From: Sphingomonas sp. AX6
Lineage (GTDB): Bacteria; Pseudomonadota; Alphaproteobacteria; Sphingomonadales; Sphingomonadaceae
DNA: 64,000 bases
Assembly (NCBI RefSeq): GCF_902506605.1
Contig: NZ_LR733979.1
Coordinates: forward strand, 1,129,024-1,193,023
Direction: 5' to 3'
Position 1 is the first letter of the stretch. Every line of letters starts with the position of its first letter. The notes under the pieces were generated by a model. It was not told the origin of the DNA. It worked only from the letters and a program-made list of their open reading frames with translations, and ran no database searches. Below, piece after piece: positions 1 to 8,918 of this stretch. A program made the translations under genes and the position numbers.

Positions 1-1083
1 GTCGTTCGGATCGGCGGTGACAGTCACAGGCGAGGATTGGGTAGCGGCATAAAGCGCCGGGTTCGCTGCATTCGAGAGCATGCCGAACAGCGGAAAATAG
101 GTGATCGCGGCAAGCAAGCATCCGGTCAGGATAATCGGTTTGCGCCCGATCTTGTCGCTCAGCCAGCCGAAGATGACGAAGAACGGCGTTGCGATCAGCA
201 GCGCGATGGCGACCAGGATATTCACCGTCGCACCATCGACCTTCATCACTTTTTCAAGAAAGAATAGCGCGTAGAACTGGCCGGTGTACCAAACCACCGC
301 CTGACCCGCGACCGCACCGAACAGTGCAAGCAACACCAATTTGAGATTGGGCCAGTTGCCAAAACTTTCCTTGATCGGCGACTTGGCGGTTTTCCCTTCG
401 TCCTTCATCTTTTGATAGACGGGGCTTTCTGCCAATTGCATCCGAATCCACAGCGACACGGCGAGCAGGCCGATCGATACCAGAAAGGGCAGACGCCAGC
501 CCCAATCGGCAAACGCCTCCTCGCCGACCGCCAGGCGCACGCCGATGACGACCAGTAACGCCGCGAAAAGGCCGAGTGTCGCGGTCGTTTGAATGAAGCT
601 GGTGAACAGCCCGCGCTTTCCCTCGGGGGCATGTTCGGCGACATAGGTCGCAGCGCCGCCATATTCGCCGCCCAGCGCCAGCCCCTGGAGAAGCCGCAGC
701 ACGACGAGCAGGACCGGCGCGGCTACCCCGATCGAGGCGTAGCTTGGCAATAGTCCGACGCAGAAGGTCGAAAAGCCCATCAGGCCCATCGTCACCAGGA
801 ACGTGTATTTGCGCCCAACCAGATCGCCCAGGTGCCCGAACAATAGCGCGCCGAACGGGCGCACCGCGAACCCGGCGGCGAAAGCGGCCAGCGCCAGGAT
901 GAAACCCGTCGTCTCGTTGACGCCGGAGAAGAATTGCTGGGTGATGACCACCGCGAGCAGGCCATAAAGGTAGAAATCATACCATTCGAACACGGTGCCG
1001 AGCGAAGAGGCCAGAATGACCTTGCGCTCTTTCCGGCTGATCGCGCGCCGGTCTTCGGCAACCGGTTCAGATATGGTTGCCAT
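1..1083 (-). CDS. MHS-family MFS transporter (C-terminus cut by window edge)
   Basis: The frame is open from an ATG at 1083 to the window edge, giving the first 361 residues. The N-terminus reads SSLGTVFEWYDFYLYG, and FGHLGDLVGRK follows about 55 residues later. Together these are the signature of metabolite:H+ symporters (MHS branch of MFS, relatives of ProP, KgtP and ShiA). Such proteins have 12 membrane helices and sit in the inner membrane. A GGGGGA ribosome site precedes the ATG. It follows the GH53 galactanase on the same strand by about 120 bases, so it probably imports a product of the locus such as galactose, a galactooligosaccharide or a sugar acid. The substrate is inference. The remaining C-terminal residues lie outside the window. 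Confidence 0.85.
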   Translation of the reverse strand, partial: MATISEPVAEDRRAISRKERKVILASSLGTVFEWYDFYLYGLLAVVITQQFFSGVNETTGFILALAAFAAGFAVRPFGALLFGHLGDLVGRKYTFLVTMGLMGFSTFCVGLLPSYASIGVAAPVLLVVLRLLQGLALGGEYGGAATYVAEHAPEGKRGLFTSFIQTTATLGLFAALLVVIGVRLAVGEEAFADWGWRLPFLVSIGLLAVSLWIRMQLAESPVYQKMKDEGKTAKSPIKESFGNWPNLKLVLLALFGAVAGQAVVWYTGQFYALFFLEKVMKVDGATVNILVAIALLIATPFFVIFGWLSDKIGRKPIILTGCLLAAITYFPLFGMLSNAANPALYAATQSSPVTVTADPND

Positions 1084-1202
1084 GTCCAGTTTTCCCCCGA
1101 GTTGAATATTCCGCGATCACGCCTTGCGCGCCATGCGTCCGATAAGACCATTGGTTGCCCCGGCGCGCAATGGCGCAGGTCGCGATCGATGGCATTGGAC
1201 GG

Positions 1203-2348
1203 TCAGGGCGCAATGGCGGGCGCGCTCGCGGCTTCTGCCGGGGTATAGCTCCGCCCCAGAAAGTCGAAGGCGGGCAGCGCTTTATGCTGACCCAAGTCGA
1301 ACCATGCGGCGTTTTCCCAGTTGGAACCTGTTCCCCAGCGCGTCTTGCACCCGGTGGAAACCCAGGCCGGTTCCCAATAGACGACGCCGATGCCGCCATT
1401 GTCGACGACCAACTGCGTCATGTCTGTCAGATAGGCGAGCTGCCCTTTGGGCGTCGCGGGATAGTCGGCGAGCAGCGTGTCGGGGCCGAGCAGGTCGGGC
1501 GAGCTGTCCTCGCCTTCGCGCGAAAAGGGATAAGCGGTCTCCACCAGAACCACATCGGCCTTGTAGCGTTGCTTCGCCGCCTTGATCGTCGCGCCCAGCT
1601 GTGCGGGCGTCCATTTCGACCATTTGCGGTAATAGCTGATGCCGATCAGGTCGTAATCGACCACGCCCGCTACCGTCGCATCGTCGAACCAGGGCAGGAC
1701 GTTTTCCGGCTGGGCGATGTGGAGCATCACCTGGGGCGCGGTGCCGGTCGCCTTGCCCGCTTCTCGGACTGCGCGGATACCGGCGTTGAGCAAGATGGCG
1801 TTGCGATCCCAATTGATCGCCTTGGTCGGGCCGGCCATCAATTCGCCGTTGGTTTCATTCCCGACCTGTACCCAGTCGGGCATCAGCCCTTCGCCGTTGA
1901 GGCGGATGAGCGTGTCATAGGTGAATTGATGCAGCGCCGCCGCCTGCTGGTCGGTCGTCATGCCTGTCCATGCGGCGGGGACGAGCTGCTTTTCGCCGTC
2001 CGCCCAATCGTCCGAATAATGGAAATCGAGCAAGGTCGCCTGGCCCGACGCCTTGGCGCGGCGCAGCGTCTTCACGACATCGTCATAGTCGCTGTAGGGC
2101 GTCCATTTGGCATCGTTCCACAACCTTACGCGCACGATATTGCCGCCGCGTGCCGCCATATAGTCGAACGGATCGATGCGCTTGCCCGCGGGATCGCGGA
2201 ACACCGCCCCGCAATCCTCCATTTCGTTCACATAAGACAGGTCCGCCCCCAGATAGAGGCCGTTCTTGGTGCTGAGCGGCGCGTCCTGCGCGATTGCCGC
2301 GGTGCCGAGCGCGGAGGCCGCCAGCAGCGATACGAACCGCCCGATCAC
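1203..2348 (-). CDS. GH53 arabinogalactan endo-beta-1,4-galactanase
   Basis: This 381-residue protein begins with a signal peptide (about 21 residues, ending AIAQ) and continues as a GH53 barrel. The acid/base glutamate is probably E165 in QVGNETNGEL and the nucleophile E270 in VLVETAYPF. The Asn before E165 is the clan GH-A hallmark. The family cuts beta-1,4-galactan side chains of pectin into galactooligosaccharides in the periplasm or outside the cell. The GTG start overlaps the stop of the upstream TonB-dependent receptor (GTGA), so the two are translationally coupled. That coupling suggests the receptor imports the products of this enzyme or the polysaccharide itself. Confidence 0.93.
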   Translation of the reverse strand: MIGRFVSLLAASALGTAAIAQDAPLSTKNGLYLGADLSYVNEMEDCGAVFRDPAGKRIDPFDYMAARGGNIVRVRLWNDAKWTPYSDYDDVVKTLRRAKASGQATLLDFHYSDDWADGEKQLVPAAWTGMTTDQQAAALHQFTYDTLIRLNGEGLMPDWVQVGNETNGELMAGPTKAINWDRNAILLNAGIRAVREAGKATGTAPQVMLHIAQPENVLPWFDDATVAGVVDYDLIGISYYRKWSKWTPAQLGATIKAAKQRYKADVVLVETAYPFSREGEDSSPDLLGPDTLLADYPATPKGQLAYLTDMTQLVVDNGGIGVVYWEPAWVSTGCKTRWGTGSNWENAAWFDLGQHKALPAFDFLGRSYTPAEAASAPAIAP

Positions 2349-5020
2349 AGCGTGAACCCGATGCCGAGCATGTAGCGTGTCCCGAATTTCTCGTACCGAC
2401 CCTGAAGATCGCGGTCGCCATAATAGGTTTCGAACGGTTCGTTGGTCAGGTTGTTGGCCTGGAACGTCAATTGCAGCCCGGCGACCGGGGTGTTGTCGGG
2501 GAATTCGTAGCTCATCTGGAAATCGAGCACGCCTTCGGGTGCGGTGAACAGGATACGATCGGTATCGCCCAGCTCGGTCGCATAGCTGTCGCGGTAGCGA
2601 TAGCCGACCCGGCTCTCGAACCCCGCCTTGCTGTAGTAAAGCACGGCGTTGAAGACATGTTTGGACAGCCCAGGCAGCGCGATCGAGCCGATCGCATTGT
2701 CGTTTTCATCGACCGAAATGTTGCTGTCGGTAAAGCTGTAGTTGAGATAGGTGCCGAACCCGTCGAGCGGTGAGGGCAGGAAGGTGAACGCTTTCTGGAA
2801 CAGCACTTCGAATCCGCGGATATAGCCGCCATTGCCGTTGACCGGCTGGCGGAACGTGCCCTCCAGATCGGGGCCACCGGCGGGATCGGGGACGAAGATC
2901 GTCGTGACCTGCGGCACGATGAAGGTGTCGAGATCCTTATAGAAACCAGCAACGGTCAGCGCGCTGTCGGCATCGAAATACCATTCGAGGCTGGCGTCTA
3001 GCTGATTGGCGCGGAACGGCTCCAGGAACGGGTTGCCGCCGAATGCCGACGGCGCGCCGAAGGTGAAGACCCCGAACCCGGCGTTGAGATCGTCGAGCGG
3101 TGCACGCGCCACCGCACGGCTGGCACCCAGGCGGAGTTGCAGCTCGTCGGTAATCTTGAAATTGAGGTTCAGGTTGGGCAGCCAATCGGTGAATTCGTTG
3201 CGTACCGCAACTGGCGTCGCGATTTCGATCACGCTGAAATCGGGTTGCTCAATCTGGTCGATACGCGTGCTTTGCGACAGGGTTTCGGTGCGGATGACGC
3301 GAAGCCCCGCATTGCCCGTCACCGGTAGCCCGAACAGCGACCCATCCAGGTTCAACTGGGCATAGCCCGCATAGGTGTTTTCCCCCACGACCCAGCTCGA
3401 CCGCTGGTCGAAGAAGGACGTGGTCGGGTTGATGGGGCCGAACAACTGCTCGACCGCGTCGTCGATGCGGATCGATCCCACGCCGGGCAGCCCGGCATAT
3501 TCGCCGCCGAAATAGAACGGGTCGTTGAGCAGGCTGGCGGGGATCGGCGTGCGTGCTGCGGGGTCGATAAAGCCGAACTGGGTGCGCTGGGTATAGTCCT
3601 TCGACCGGTCGGTGAACCGCGCGCCGACCGCGATCGAGCGGAACAGACCGCCGCCCAGTTCGCGCGACACGTCCAGCGTCCCCGACCACATCTCGTCGTT
3701 GATGATGGGCGCGCCGCCGCCATTTTCGGGAATCTGGAAGTCGGCGATGCGGAATATGTTGGGATCGGTCAGGTCGAGGTTGATCGACATATCGGGCCGC
3801 CGCCCGCGATAGGACTGGAAACTGGTGGTCGGCACCGCGCCGAACGGCTGGGTGCGCAGCGTCAGGAATTGCTGGTCGCGGTGCGTGGTCGAATAGGCGG
3901 CGTCTGCAGCGATCGTCCAGCCGTTCGCGGTGTATCGGGCATTCAGGCCGCCGGCATAAAGATCGTCCTTGAAGAAGAACTGTTCGTTGACCCCGCGCAC
4001 GACCTGGCCGAAGCCTTCGTTGCCCGGAAAGACGGTGGTGGTAACGCCGGTGACATAGCCATTGTCGGTGACGATGCCGCTCTGCACGTTGCCGAACGGC
4101 AATCCCTCGACCCGGAAACCGCGCTGGGTTTCGTCGAACGAGACGTGGCTGTAGAGGAAATCGGCATTGATCTCGAGACTGTCGGACGGCTGCCACTGAA
4201 CCGCGGCGAGCCCGCCGTGCCGTATATCGTCACCGCCGCGTGCCAGTGCTTCGAACCCGAACGGGATATTGTCATTGCCCTGGCCGTCGCCGTCGAGGTC
4301 GGCGAAGCTGTTGGTGTAGCGAAAGATGTTGGTGCGCGTCGTCGCCACCGCCTGACGCCGCCCCGAATAGCCGATCGCCACGCCCAGCGTATCCGACAAT
4401 TGGCCGATATAGCTGATGCTGGCGATATAGCCGAACGGATTGGCGTTTTGAACGTTGTCGGCCTCGTCGCTGAACCCGCCGCGCAGATTAACGACAAGGT
4501 CGTTGCCGCCGCGATCGAGCGGCTTGACGGTGCGCAGATCGACCTGGCCCGCGATCGCGCCTTCGACCTGGGCGGCGGTTGGCGATTTGAAGATGAAGGC
4601 GCCGTTCAGCAACTCGGCCGGAAACTGCTCGTAACGAATGTTGCGGCTTGCCTCTGCCGAGACGATCTCTCGTCCGTTGAGCAGCGTGTTGACCAGGTTG
4701 GGGCCAAGCCCGCGGATTGAAATCTGGGTGCCGTTGCCGCGGTCGCGGTTGGTGGTGATGCCGGGGAGACGGGCGAGCGATTCGGCGATGCTCGCCTCGG
4801 GCAATTTGCCCAGATCTTCGGACGCCAGCACTTCCTGAACCCGGTCGCCGTCGCGCTTTTCGATCAGCGCCTTGCGCAGCGCCTCTCGGTAACCGGTGAC
4901 GACGATGTCGCCTTCCTGGGTCTCTTCGGTGGCGGCGGGCTGCGTATCCTGCGCTCGGGCGTCGATCGCCCCGAATGACGATAGAATCGTGGTCGCAAGC
5001 AGCAATCTGGAAATGCGCAT
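2345..5020 (-). CDS. TonB-dependent outer membrane receptor, probably for galactan oligosaccharides
   Basis: The protein has 891 residues: a signal peptide of about 23 residues, a TonB-box-like segment (GDIVVTGYREALRKAL, near residue 40), a plug domain (ASEDLGKLPEASIAESLARLPG onward) and a C-terminal 22-strand barrel. The plug style is typical of large sphingomonad and caulobacter sugar receptors. It would move oligosaccharides across the outer membrane using TonB-ExbBD energy, which is not encoded here. A strong GGGGAGAGAG ribosome site precedes the ATG. It is the first gene of a receptor-GH53-MHS unit and is separated from the upstream GH2 gene by 99 bases containing a repeated AT-rich motif. 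Galactan specificity is inferred from neighbours. The C-terminus ends in Leu rather than the more usual Phe. Confidence 0.92.
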   Translation of the reverse strand: MRISRLLLATTILSSFGAIDARAQDTQPAATEETQEGDIVVTGYREALRKALIEKRDGDRVQEVLASEDLGKLPEASIAESLARLPGITTNRDRGNGTQISIRGLGPNLVNTLLNGREIVSAEASRNIRYEQFPAELLNGAFIFKSPTAAQVEGAIAGQVDLRTVKPLDRGGNDLVVNLRGGFSDEADNVQNANPFGYIASISYIGQLSDTLGVAIGYSGRRQAVATTRTNIFRYTNSFADLDGDGQGNDNIPFGFEALARGGDDIRHGGLAAVQWQPSDSLEINADFLYSHVSFDETQRGFRVEGLPFGNVQSGIVTDNGYVTGVTTTVFPGNEGFGQVVRGVNEQFFFKDDLYAGGLNARYTANGWTIAADAAYSTTHRDQQFLTLRTQPFGAVPTTSFQSYRGRRPDMSINLDLTDPNIFRIADFQIPENGGGAPIINDEMWSGTLDVSRELGGGLFRSIAVGARFTDRSKDYTQRTQFGFIDPAARTPIPASLLNDPFYFGGEYAGLPGVGSIRIDDAVEQLFGPINPTTSFFDQRSSWVVGENTYAGYAQLNLDGSLFGLPVTGNAGLRVIRTETLSQSTRIDQIEQPDFSVIEIATPVAVRNEFTDWLPNLNLNFKITDELQLRLGASRAVARAPLDDLNAGFGVFTFGAPSAFGGNPFLEPFRANQLDASLEWYFDADSALTVAGFYKDLDTFIVPQVTTIFVPDPAGGPDLEGTFRQPVNGNGGYIRGFEVLFQKAFTFLPSPLDGFGTYLNYSFTDSNISVDENDNAIGSIALPGLSKHVFNAVLYYSKAGFESRVGYRYRDSYATELGDTDRILFTAPEGVLDFQMSYEFPDNTPVAGLQLTFQANNLTNEPFETYYGDRDLQGRYEKFGTRYMLGIGFTL

Positions 5021-5054
5021 GGTTCTCTCTCCCCGAACGATACCGGTTACTCCG

Positions 5055-5097
5055 GCTTATTTGTCATACTTATACTGGGCAGATTTATCATACAAGT
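5055..5097 (-). promoter_or_regulatory. Candidate promoter/operator of the receptor operon with a direct repeat
   Basis: Upstream of the receptor gene, on its strand, the unit GTATGAYAAAT occurs twice (5083-5093 and 5059-5069) with a 24-base period. A TATAAG hexamer lies between them. The stretch is AT-rich in a GC-rich neighbourhood. It could bind the GntR-type regulator of the locus or be promoter elements only. Confidence 0.4.
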
Positions 5098-5119
5098 AAG
5101 AATGGGGAGGTGGATGTGA

Positions 5120-7414
5120 TTATCCGGTACAGGGCCCGAGCGACGTCAATGCGCTGCCGATTGGGCGTGCGGCGAAGCTGGAGGGGGCGCTGGGGCTGTC
5201 GGGTGCGCGGATCAGAACCGATGCGATGCCACCTTCGCTTTGTGCGCTGGTGTCGCCGACCAGTTCCCATCCCTGGGGGGCCGTGAATGCGAAGCGAGCG
5301 TTATGGGTGGGCACGGGGCGCCCTGCCGTATCGCGCAGATGCGCGCGCAGGAACACCAGGTCGCGCGACCCGACCGGCACCCCGGCATCGTCGATCGCAA
5401 CGCAATATCCGGTGGCGGCTCCGGGCGTATCGACCCGGTCGCGCGCGACCTCGACGCCCCCGATATAGGCGATCGCCTCCAGCGCGCCCGGCGCGAATCC
5501 GCCGACGTTGAACAGAAAGGGCGGGCTTGCCAGCCGCTTGCCGATCCGGTCGCGTGTCGGCGGCGTGCGCCCCAGGCTTCGACCATTGAGGCGCAATTCG
5601 ATTTCGTCGGCATTGCTGAACACGCGCACGACCGGGTTCGAAGTCGCCGTCCAATAGCTGGCAATCGCGACCATCGGTCCGCTGTCGTACAGGTCCGATC
5701 GCTCGCTTGCGGAGCGTTGCGAACGAAAGAAGTGCCAGGCGAATTTGGGCAGCCGTTCCAGGCTCATCACGCCTGAATGTTCGAGGTCGTCGGCATAGCC
5801 GCGATTATAGTCGAACATCGCCCAATAGCCGTCGGCAAAGGCGGGGGTGGAGAGGTTGTCGTCATGCGCCTCCTGCACGTTGATAGCCTGTTGCAGCAGT
5901 CGGGCCTCGCCCGCGCCGAGCGCCTGTCGCGACGTCCGCGCCTCTTCCTTCAAATCGCCCCAGCTATCCTGGGCGAACCCTGCATTCTGCGCATAATATT
6001 CCCAGTCGCCATATTCGGACACGACATAGGGGACATCCGGCGTCTCGTAATGCTGCATCCGGTGCTGGCGCGCCTGGAGGAAGATGTCGTAGCCGTCATT
6101 CTGCCAGCCCGCCGACCAGGCCTGATTGCCTGGATATTCTTCGTGCACGATGCGGTGGAAGTCGGCGACCATGTCCTTTGGCATCGCGCTTTCGTTGAGC
6201 GAGCATTCCCAGGCGATGACGCTGGCATGGTTGCGGTCGCGGCGGATCATGTCGCGGCAAGTCCGCATCACCTGTGCGCGGAACGCAGGGTCGGGATTGA
6301 CGAACTGCCAGCCGGGGATCGCGTCGATCAGCACCAGGCCGAGTTCGTCCGCGGCGGCCATGAAGGCGGGCGAATGGGGATAATGCGACAGCCGGACATA
6401 ATCGAACCCGGCTTCCTTGATCGCCTTGGCATCGCGGTAATCGGCCTGCGGCGAGATCGCATAGCCGACGTAGGGATATTCCTGATGCCGGTTCACCCCG
6501 CGAAGGAACATAGCCTCGCCGTTGATCGAAAATCCTTCGCGTGTGATCGCCAGCGTGCGGATGCCGATACGGGTTTCGGTGGTGTCGGTGCTGCCGCCCG
6601 CCTCGACGGTCGTGACCAGCCGATAGAGATTGGGGTTGCGCGGCGACCACAGCCGCGGGCTGGCAAGCTCGATCCGTTGGTCATTGCGCGCGGTCGCGCC
6701 GGGGGCAAGCGGCGTGGTTGTCCGCGCTTCCGCCACCAGCCGCTCGCCATCGTAGAGCCGGTGGGTGACGCTAGCCTGCGCCGCAGCGGTCCCGGCATTG
6801 GCGACATCCGCGGCGATCGCGATCGTTGCCGCGTCGGCGCTCACAGCAGGATAGGTGACGAACAGCCCGCCGACTGCCACCCGGTCTGCAAGCATCTCGT
6901 CGGTCAGGTGCACCGGCGGCTTCACGATCAGCCGAACCCCGCGATACAGCCCGCCATAGGTGTTGAAATCGAGCTGTTCGAGCGGCTTCGGCCCGGTGAT
7001 CGCATTGTCTCGATTGTCGAGCTTCACGCGGATTTCATTGGCCGCGCCGAGCGTCAGATGCGGGGTCAGGTCGATCGTGAAGGGCAGGAATCCGCCCAGA
7101 TGCGTGGTCACTTTCGTGCCGTTCACCCAGACATCGGCGACGTTCATCGCCGCTTCGAAGCGCAGCAACACGGTCTGGCCCTGCCAATCGGCGGGCGCGT
7201 CGAATGTCTTGGCGTACCACGCGTCGCCTTGCCACTGATCGTTGACGATGCGCGGTTCGATCCGCGCGGTGTGCGGCAGGGTGACGGGTTCGGCGCGTGC
7301 GGGATCGAACGCCGCGCCGTCGCGGTGGAACTGCCAGCCCTGATTGAACGGCACGTCGCGGGCGGCAGCCGGGGTGGCCGCGACCAGCGCGGCAAGTGCG
7401 ATCGATCGGAACAT
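5120..7414 (-). CDS. GH2 beta-galactosidase, exported
   Basis: The ATG at 7414 gives 764 residues and is preceded by AAAGGA, two bases after the aldolase stop. The open frame runs further upstream, but only this start yields a signal peptide (MFRSIALAALVAATPAAARD). GH2 domains follow: a sugar-binding jelly roll (about 20-165), an Ig-like domain (about 170-285), a TIM barrel from about 290, and C-terminal beta domains from about 590. The acid/base is probably E408 in CSLNES and the nucleophile E467 in VVSEYGDW. It would release galactose from the oligosaccharides made by the GH53 enzyme. GH2 also contains glucuronidases and mannosidases, so beta-galactosidase activity rests on motif style plus context. 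Confidence 0.85.
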   Translation of the reverse strand: MFRSIALAALVAATPAAARDVPFNQGWQFHRDGAAFDPARAEPVTLPHTARIEPRIVNDQWQGDAWYAKTFDAPADWQGQTVLLRFEAAMNVADVWVNGTKVTTHLGGFLPFTIDLTPHLTLGAANEIRVKLDNRDNAITGPKPLEQLDFNTYGGLYRGVRLIVKPPVHLTDEMLADRVAVGGLFVTYPAVSADAATIAIAADVANAGTAAAQASVTHRLYDGERLVAEARTTTPLAPGATARNDQRIELASPRLWSPRNPNLYRLVTTVEAGGSTDTTETRIGIRTLAITREGFSINGEAMFLRGVNRHQEYPYVGYAISPQADYRDAKAIKEAGFDYVRLSHYPHSPAFMAAADELGLVLIDAIPGWQFVNPDPAFRAQVMRTCRDMIRRDRNHASVIAWECSLNESAMPKDMVADFHRIVHEEYPGNQAWSAGWQNDGYDIFLQARQHRMQHYETPDVPYVVSEYGDWEYYAQNAGFAQDSWGDLKEEARTSRQALGAGEARLLQQAINVQEAHDDNLSTPAFADGYWAMFDYNRGYADDLEHSGVMSLERLPKFAWHFFRSQRSASERSDLYDSGPMVAIASYWTATSNPVVRVFSNADEIELRLNGRSLGRTPPTRDRIGKRLASPPFLFNVGGFAPGALEAIAYIGGVEVARDRVDTPGAATGYCVAIDDAGVPVGSRDLVFLRAHLRDTAGRPVPTHNARFAFTAPQGWELVGDTSAQSEGGIASVLIRAPDSPSAPSSFAARPIGSALTSLGPCTG

Positions 7415-7416
7415 GG

Positions 7417-8052
7417 TCAGTCCTTTCTGAAGGCGGCGATGAAGGCGCGCGCGTTCGCACTCACCCGATCGGCGGTCATGCCGGGTTTGTAGAGGGCAGA
7501 GCCGAGCCCGAACCCGGCGGCACCGCCCGCGCTCCAGGGGGCCATAGTGTCCGGCGCGATGCCGCCGACGGGGAGAATGCGGACATCGGCGGGAAGGACC
7601 GCGCGCATTGCCTTGATGACGGAGGGCGCAAAGGCCTCCGCCGGGAACAGCTTGAGCGCGGCGGCACCGGCCTTGAGCGCGGCGAACGCTTCGGTCGGGG
7701 TGGCGATGCCGGGGATCGCGACAAGACCGCGGCGGGCGGCTTCGGCAATCACCGCGACATCGGCGTTGGGGGCGATGATCAGCGTGCCGCCCGCCTGTTC
7801 GACGGCGGCGACCGATGCGGTATCGAGCACGGTGCCCGCGCCGATCACCGCGCGTCCCCTCAGAATGTTTGCCAAGCGCGAAATGCTTTCCAGCGGATCG
7901 GGCGAGTTGAGCGGCACTTCGATCAGCGCGAAGCCCGCATCGACCAATGCTTCGCCGATCGCGACCACCTCGTCTGGCTTCACCCCGCGCAGGATCGCGA
8001 CCAGCGGGCAGCGGGCGAAGGCGGCGTCGAACGAGGCGCGATGATCGGTCAT
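7417..8052 (-). CDS. dgoA: 2-dehydro-3-deoxy-6-phosphogalactonate aldolase
   Basis: The 211-residue class I aldolase of the KDPG/KDPGal family splits 2-keto-3-deoxy-6-phosphogalactonate into pyruvate and D-glyceraldehyde 3-phosphate. Visible active-site features are the Schiff-base lysine K134 in ALKLFPAEAF, E45 in LIEVPLNSPDP and R22 in AILRGV. The EVPLNSPDP form is that of DgoA rather than Eda. An AGGAGC site lies seven bases before the ATG. The start overlaps the kinase stop by four bases. It is the last step of the De Ley-Doudoroff pathway and places the locus in galactose rather than glucose metabolism. Confidence 0.93.
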   Translation of the reverse strand: MTDHRASFDAAFARCPLVAILRGVKPDEVVAIGEALVDAGFALIEVPLNSPDPLESISRLANILRGRAVIGAGTVLDTASVAAVEQAGGTLIIAPNADVAVIAEAARRGLVAIPGIATPTEAFAALKAGAAALKLFPAEAFAPSVIKAMRAVLPADVRILPVGGIAPDTMAPWSAGGAAGFGLGSALYKPGMTADRVSANARAFIAAFRKD

Positions 8053-8918
8053 GAACGAAGCTCCTGAATGGCGACGATGCCCGCGACAAAGGCGGCGTGG
8101 CTGTCGACCAAGGTGGCGGTGCCGCCCAGCGTCTCGATCGCGCTGGCATAGAGCGCGCCCAGGGTCGGATCGGCAAGGATGTGGACGGCATCGCCCGCTT
8201 CAACCTGCGCCGCGACATCGGCACCGATCAGGATGCCGCTGGCCCGGCTGGGGGCGTCGTCGGGCTTGAGCGTTCCGAGCACGCTGGCCGCGCGGATGCC
8301 GAACAAGGCGGTCGCGAGATCGCTTTGCGCACCGCGTCGGACGCCCTCGACGAAGGCGGGGCAGGGCAGGACGTCGCCCGTGAGTTGCGCGGCGAGAATG
8401 CTGTGGTCTTTCAGAAGCGCGAAGATCTCCCCGGTCATGGCGGTCGCGAAGTGCGTGACTTCGCCCCCCGTCATCCGCACCCATTTGCAATGCGTGCCCG
8501 GCTGGCAAAGCAGCGCGTCGGCAGGCGCGAGTCCGGCGGCGACCGCCCCCAGCAATTGAACCTCCTCGCCACGCATCACGTCGGATCGGGTGCCGTCGTT
8601 CAGCGACATGCCCGGCACGATGGCGGTACGATCATCGATTGCCAGCAAGGACGACGCCAGTGCGGGCAGTCCCGCCGGAAGGCGCGCATAGGGTGCCTCC
8701 CGCCAGCCGATCGTCGATCCGACCATGCCCGCCATCAGCATGGGTAGATCGCCCAGCCGCCCGCGGATCGCGGCAACTTCGGCACCATAGCCGAGGCCCG
8801 CCATCGCCTTCACCCCGCGGTCGTCGCGAAACGTCGCGGCAACCGCGCCTTGCTCGATCCGGTAGGCGCGCCGGTTGGTCGTGCCCCAGTCGACCGCGAT
8901 GAACGGCGCTTTGCTCAC
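8049..8918 (-). CDS. dgoK: 2-dehydro-3-deoxygalactonokinase
   Basis: The protein (289 residues from GTG at 8918) phosphorylates 2-keto-3-deoxygalactonate at C6 with ATP. It opens with the ASKHA-type phosphate loop FIAVDWGTTNRRAYRI and later has GMVGSTIGW and LLCQPGTHCKWV, typical of the DGOK family. There is no ATG near the conserved start. Two consecutive GTG codons at 8921 and 8918 are the only good choices, and the second overlaps the symporter stop directly. It hands its product to the aldolase, whose gene overlaps it by four bases. Confidence 0.92.
   Translation of the reverse strand: MSKAPFIAVDWGTTNRRAYRIEQGAVAATFRDDRGVKAMAGLGYGAEVAAIRGRLGDLPMLMAGMVGSTIGWREAPYARLPAGLPALASSLLAIDDRTAIVPGMSLNDGTRSDVMRGEEVQLLGAVAAGLAPADALLCQPGTHCKWVRMTGGEVTHFATAMTGEIFALLKDHSILAAQLTGDVLPCPAFVEGVRRGAQSDLATALFGIRAASVLGTLKPDDAPSRASGILIGADVAAQVEAGDAVHILADPTLGALYASAIETLGGTATLVDSHAAFVAGIVAIQELRS

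Noticed and set aside
1..1083. MHS transporter as a pseudogene because only short complete frames are found there
   Set aside because: The frame is continuously open to the window edge with intact family motifs; it is only cut by the window.
5777..7492. A 571-residue open frame antisense to the GH2 gene
   Set aside because: The minus strand encodes all GH2 catalytic motifs; the plus-strand product is shadow sequence.
7415..8224. N-terminal extension of the GH2 protein by about 270 residues
   Set aside because: This part of the open frame is out of frame with, and lies over, dgoA and dgoK. The ATG at 7414 gives a signal peptide and a ribosome site.
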